Assembly (NCBI GenBank): GCA_025358395.1
Contig: JANYJT010000131.1
Location: 1-18,753, forward strand
Reading direction: 5' to 3'
DNA from: Bacteroidia bacterium
GTDB lineage: Bacteria; Bacteroidota; Bacteroidia; Bacteroidales; Prolixibacteraceae
DNA: 18,753 bases
This document shows positions 16,740-18,753 of this stretch, piece by piece. A program made the translations under genes and the position numbers. Position 1 is the first letter of the stretch. Every line of letters begins with the position of its first letter. Below the pieces are notes generated by a model. It did not search any database, was not told where the DNA came from, and worked only from the letters and a program-made list of their open reading frames with translations.

Positions 16740-16755
16740 TTCCTGACGTCAGGAA
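16740..16755. promoter_or_regulatory. Perfect 16-bp palindrome upstream of rhuM, likely operator
   Basis: TTCCTGACGTCAGGAA reads the same on both strands and stands 22 bp before the RhuM start codon. It has no loop and no adjacent T-tract, so it is not a terminator. It is well placed to be an operator overlapping the rhuM promoter. Confidence 0.6.
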
Positions 16756-16832
16756 AACGATTGCGTTCTAATCACACTACAGTCGCCAAGTATTTAATCC
16801 TATCGTTCAATGTAATTGCTTCGTCAAGATTT

Positions 16833-16851
16833 TTGGCTCTCTCAGAGCCAA
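16833..16851. terminator. Hairpin at the end of the lipoprotein gene
   Basis: TTGGCTCT and AGAGCCAA pair perfectly around a CTC loop; the stop codon of the lipoprotein gene lies inside. On the minus strand no T-run follows, so termination is uncertain; it may protect the 3' end of the mRNA. Confidence 0.4.
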
Positions 16852-17819
16852 TTACGGGCGTATTTTTTAAGCGAACGGCTGTTCCAGCCATACAAAACCA
16901 ATAACATCCCTTTCTCTCCGCCAACTTCAGCATAGTCAATATCGGTGGCAATTACTGCGTTGCCACCTAAGTCCATCGCCTGAATTCTTAATTGGGTAAA
17001 ACACAGATCTTCTCCTCCTTTAATTTTTTTATTATAGGTTTTTGATTGGGCTCCAAAAAAGTCTGTGAAGGAGGATGAAAATTCAGAGAATACTCCGGTT
17101 CCTGTTGTGGATTGACCGGTTACCATTCCAATTATTTCATAATCCCAATTAAAAGGGTTTTGCGCTGACACTACGGGAATACTTGAAATGAGTTTTAGAA
17201 GTTTGCTTTCTGAATGTGTTTTTTCATTCGAGGCCTCTAATTTGGCTTTTGATAGATAATTTTCACCACACTTAGAGCAGTAATTTGGTGACTTTGCTTC
17301 TGAGACAAACTCCCTATATCCCTGCTCCTCGAAAAATTTATCCCAGTTGCATGGTCTTCGAATTAATTTAATAGAATTCGATTCTGTCCCAGCCTCCACA
17401 GTATAAAATTCTTCGTTAAGTATTTTGACTTCATTCTTAGCAACCCGGAATACAACTTTGTAACATGGCTGCTTGCTTACTTTCTCAGATGATGCAGTCT
17501 TTTTAGCTTGGAGGTAAATTTTATTAGCTATTTCTTTTTTCAATGCATTGTACTGCTCGGGTGTTACGGCACCTAAACTCAATTTTGCGGTAATTTCATC
17601 AAATTTCAATTTTGACTCTTCAAAATCCTTTTTAAACAACTTTATATCATTAATAATTTCGACAACATTGGCACTGTCCTGTTTTAACTCCACTATTTCT
17701 GGATTGACAAACCTGGCATTGATATCGTCCCTGATTCGTTTTTCAATACCAGAAGAACAGGAAGCAAGCATAATTGCTGACAATACAGTGAACAAATTTA
17801 TTTTGGTTTGGATTTTCAT
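16842..17819 (-). CDS. Lipoprotein with C-terminal YbjQ-like domain
   Basis: I recognise no full-length family, but two parts can be read. The N-terminus is a lipoprotein signal with lipobox LASC, so C21 would be lipidated and the protein membrane-anchored outside the cytosol. Residues 24-115 are charged and helical (KRIRDDINARF, IINDIKLFKKDFEESKLKF). Residues 119-190 hold C119, C157 and a CSKC pair (C181, C184) resembling half of a zinc ribbon. From about 226, YEIIGMVTGQSTTGTGVFSE, SFTDFFGAQSKTYNKKI and LRIQAMDLGGNAVIATDIDY, then MLLVLYG, follow the pattern of the YbjQ/UPF0145 domain, a small pentamer-forming family often labelled heavy-metal-binding. YbjQ proteins are normally about 105-residue cytosolic proteins, so the fusion to an exported lipoprotein is odd. 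Base composition is clearly AT-richer than the core genes, which fits transfer. Confidence 0.72.
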   Translation of the reverse strand: MKIQTKINLFTVLSAIMLASCSSGIEKRIRDDINARFVNPEIVELKQDSANVVEIINDIKLFKKDFEESKLKFDEITAKLSLGAVTPEQYNALKKEIANKIYLQAKKTASSEKVSKQPCYKVVFRVAKNEVKILNEEFYTVEAGTESNSIKLIRRPCNWDKFFEEQGYREFVSEAKSPNYCSKCGENYLSKAKLEASNEKTHSESKLLKLISSIPVVSAQNPFNWDYEIIGMVTGQSTTGTGVFSEFSSSFTDFFGAQSKTYNKKIKGGEDLCFTQLRIQAMDLGGNAVIATDIDYAEVGGEKGMLLVLYGWNSRSLKKYARNWL

Positions 17820-17841
17820 GATATGCTTATTTAGTAGGATT

Positions 17842-17854
17842 TTAGGTAACCTAA
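17842..17854. promoter_or_regulatory. TTAGGT-A-ACCTAA palindrome before the lipoprotein gene
   Basis: A perfect 6+1+6 palindrome 22 bp upstream of the lipoprotein start codon. A near copy (TTAGGTTACCTA) occurs at 18139-18150, so a shared binding protein is plausible. Confidence 0.45.
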
Positions 17855-17917
17855 TTCTTTATCTCACACTTCTTTTAATCTATTAAGAGTATTATTTCGG
17901 TTATGGTTATAATGGTA

Positions 17918-18085
17918 TTAACTAACCTCCGGTGTACCACCATTAACCTGCACGTGCATCTCCATTGCTTCGAGGGCGGCTATGATCGATATAATTTGAG
18001 TCTTCTCATTTTGTTGGATTTTGATTGGTCTGAGTGTCCCACCACTAAAAACAATCTCACCTATGAAAAAAACTCCAGGATACCA
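17918..18085 (-). pseudogene. Short coding-like frame without a start codon
   Basis: Between an in-frame TGA and a TAA, the minus strand is open for 55 codons and reads WYPGVFFIGEIVFSGG, then TLRPIKIQQNEKTQIISIIA, then ALEAMEMHVQVNGGTPEVS. The even mix of residues and the amphipathic helix near the end look like real protein, but the only ATG codons are close to the end. I do not recognise the family. It lies between the tmRNA and the lipoprotein gene, where an island integrase would often sit, yet shows no tyrosine-recombinase motif. It is most likely the 3' remnant of a deleted gene, or a small gene using an unusual start. Confidence 0.3.
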
Positions 18086-18107
18086 TCAGATACCTACTTT
18101 TCTGATA

Positions 18108-18153
18108 GGTCACCTGTTTGGTCACCTGTTTTGCTGTTTTAGGTTACCTATTT
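18108..18153. repeat. Cluster of GGTNACC palindromes, two in a 12-bp tandem repeat
   Basis: GGTCACCTGTTT occurs twice head to tail (18108-18119, 18120-18131), and a third site, GGTTACCTATTT, follows at 18142-18153. Each contains the palindrome GGTNACC seen again upstream of the lipoprotein gene. The layout suggests repeated operator sites next to the island end. Confidence 0.45.
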
Positions 18154-18195
18154 ACGCAATTTAAAGACCTGTAAATAAGTTACTTAAAGAAGCAG

Positions 18196-18212
18196 TGTGG
18201 AGCTGAGGGGAG
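18196..18212. repeat. Proximal attachment-site copy inside the tmRNA 3' end
   Basis: Same 17 bases as at 14741-14757. Here all but the first two bases belong to the acceptor and T-arm part of the tmRNA gene, so integration would leave tmRNA intact. Confidence 0.8.
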
Positions 18213-18589
18213 TCGAACCCCTGTCCAAACGAGGAAGCAATACGTTTTCTCCATGCTTAGCCTTGATTTGGTTTTCGAATGACAGCTGGCTCGAGGCCAC
18301 CGACCGTCATCTTAACTCCGGTTATTTCGCCAGAGATGCGGAGTAAACCTCTGACTATTCCCGATTTATCTGCACCTCCGGGTCGGGCCGCTTCAGGACA
18401 TGGCACCCGGGAGATGTCTCGCTCCGGTATCTAATACCGGATTAGCAGATCAACTTTGAGTTGATCAAGCGGCAAGAGCGAAGTTATCTGCGCCAACTAA
18501 TTGTTTGAGCCTTAAGATTTACGGGCCAAAACTCAATGCCCGGCATGCTTACATACCTCTTCTGCCCGCTGTCAAAACCGGTCAGCCCC
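18198..18589 (-). ncRNA. ssrA: Transfer-messenger RNA
   Basis: tmRNA rescues stalled ribosomes and tags the unfinished protein for proteolysis. The 5' end reads GGGGCTGACCGGTTTTGACA and the 3' end GGTTCGACTCCCCTCAGCTCCA. GGGGCTG pairs with CAGCTCC to form the acceptor stem. The discriminator A at 18198 is followed by CAC, so the CCA end is not encoded. The tag frame is at 18465-18494 on the minus strand: GGC GCA GAT AAC TTC GCT CTT GCC GCT TGA, coding GADNFALAA. This follows the Bacteroidota form GxxNYALAA, with Phe for Tyr. Length 392 nt is typical of a one-piece tmRNA. A TAnnTTTG element lies 10 bp upstream. Confidence 0.96.
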
Positions 18590-18598
18590 ATGGGGATG

Positions 18599-18606
18599 CA
18601 AATGTA
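18599..18606 (-). promoter_or_regulatory. -7 promoter element of ssrA
   Basis: On the minus strand TACATTTG matches TAnnTTTG exactly and ends 10 bp before the first base of mature tmRNA, the expected place for its promoter. The matching -33 region would fall where the 39-bp repeat array begins. Confidence 0.65.
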
Positions 18607-18624
18607 CGATTAAATACGGAGAAA

Positions 18625-18753
18625 GTACTTAGAATACTTAGAGTTTGGAGTACTTAAGGAAGAGTACTTAGAATACTTAGAGTTTGGAGTACTTAAGGAA
18701 GAGTACTTAGAATACTTAGAGTTTGGAGTACTTAAGGAAGAGTACTTAGAATA
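18625..18753. repeat. Perfect 39-bp tandem repeat, at least 3.3 copies
   Basis: Copies begin at 18625, 18664, 18703 and 18742 and are identical; the last is cut by the window edge. Within each unit the motif (G/A)TACTTA recurs three times at offsets of about 0, 9 and 25. One plus-strand frame is open through every copy and would read YLEYLEFGVLKEE per unit, but no start codon is seen before it. There are no spacers, so it is a minisatellite and not a CRISPR array. Confidence 0.95.

Larger units (their letters stand above)
14741..18212. mobile_element. Mini genomic island integrated at the 3' end of tmRNA
   Basis: The segment of about 3.5 kb is bounded by 17-bp direct repeats made of the tmRNA 3' end, which is a classic integration target of tyrosine recombinases. 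It lies on the downstream side of ssrA, as expected, and separates ssrA from the M16 terminator. Cargo is a truncated fragment, a DEDDh exonuclease, a RhuM-family protein, a YbjQ-type lipoprotein and a second fragment. The lipoprotein and flanking sequence are visibly more AT-rich than the core genes. No integrase, excisionase or relaxase can be read, so the element is either a deletion remnant or relies on a recombinase supplied from elsewhere. The boundaries are seen directly; mobility is inferred. Confidence 0.7.

Noticed and set aside
17903..18142. 79-codon plus-strand frame
   Set aside because: Composition is unlike protein (runs such as HVHLHC, low-complexity Leu), it spans the GGTNACC repeats, and the opposite strand reads more like coding sequence.
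18625..18753. Possible CRISPR array near the right edge, given a cas6 in the window
   Set aside because: The 39-bp units follow each other with no spacer and are identical throughout, so this is a simple tandem repeat.

Overview
The window looks like chromosomal DNA of a member of the Bacteroidota, probably Bacteroidales-like. The gene set supports this: a secreted GH95 fucosidase, futalosine-pathway menaquinone genes, secreted M3 and M16 peptidases, a RhuM-family gene and a tmRNA tag ending in ALAA. Several genes are also preceded by TAnnTTTG, the -7 element typical of the phylum, and Shine-Dalgarno sequences are largely absent. The genus cannot be fixed from the sequence.

Positions 1-7669 are all transcribed leftward. 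In transcription order they are the futalosine hydrolase mqnB and mqnD (1-nt overlap), a TonB-like inner-membrane protein, a small HMA metal-binding protein, a secreted GH95 alpha-L-fucosidase, a WalJ/YycJ-type metallo-beta-lactamase-fold hydrolase, and a secreted M3 peptidase cut off by the left edge. From 7889 to 14681 there is folE rightward, a convergent DUF4143-type AAA ATPase leftward, then fabD, a solitary cas6 and a large M16 peptidase rightward. The M16 gene ends in a clear bidirectional terminator at 14694-14732.

The accessory part lies between that terminator and the tmRNA gene (ssrA, minus strand, 18198-18589). A 17-bp exact copy of the 3' end of tmRNA lies at 14741-14757, in direct orientation with the real 3' end at 18196-18212. 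These two copies have the geometry of attachment sites, so 14741-18212 reads as a roughly 3.5-kb island integrated at the 3' end of tmRNA. It carries a truncated gene fragment, a DEDDh exonuclease, a RhuM-family protein, a lipoprotein fused to a YbjQ-like domain, and a second start-less coding-like fragment. No integrase is visible. RhuM and the exonuclease are 30 bp apart on one strand, with a perfect 16-bp palindrome just upstream of RhuM, so they look like a self-regulated two-gene unit.

To the right of tmRNA, a perfect 39-bp tandem repeat starts near the expected -33 region of the tmRNA promoter and runs off the window. The most interesting points are the tmRNA-bounded mini-island and its cargo, the lipoprotein-YbjQ fusion, and the orphan Cas6 with no CRISPR array or other cas gene in view.
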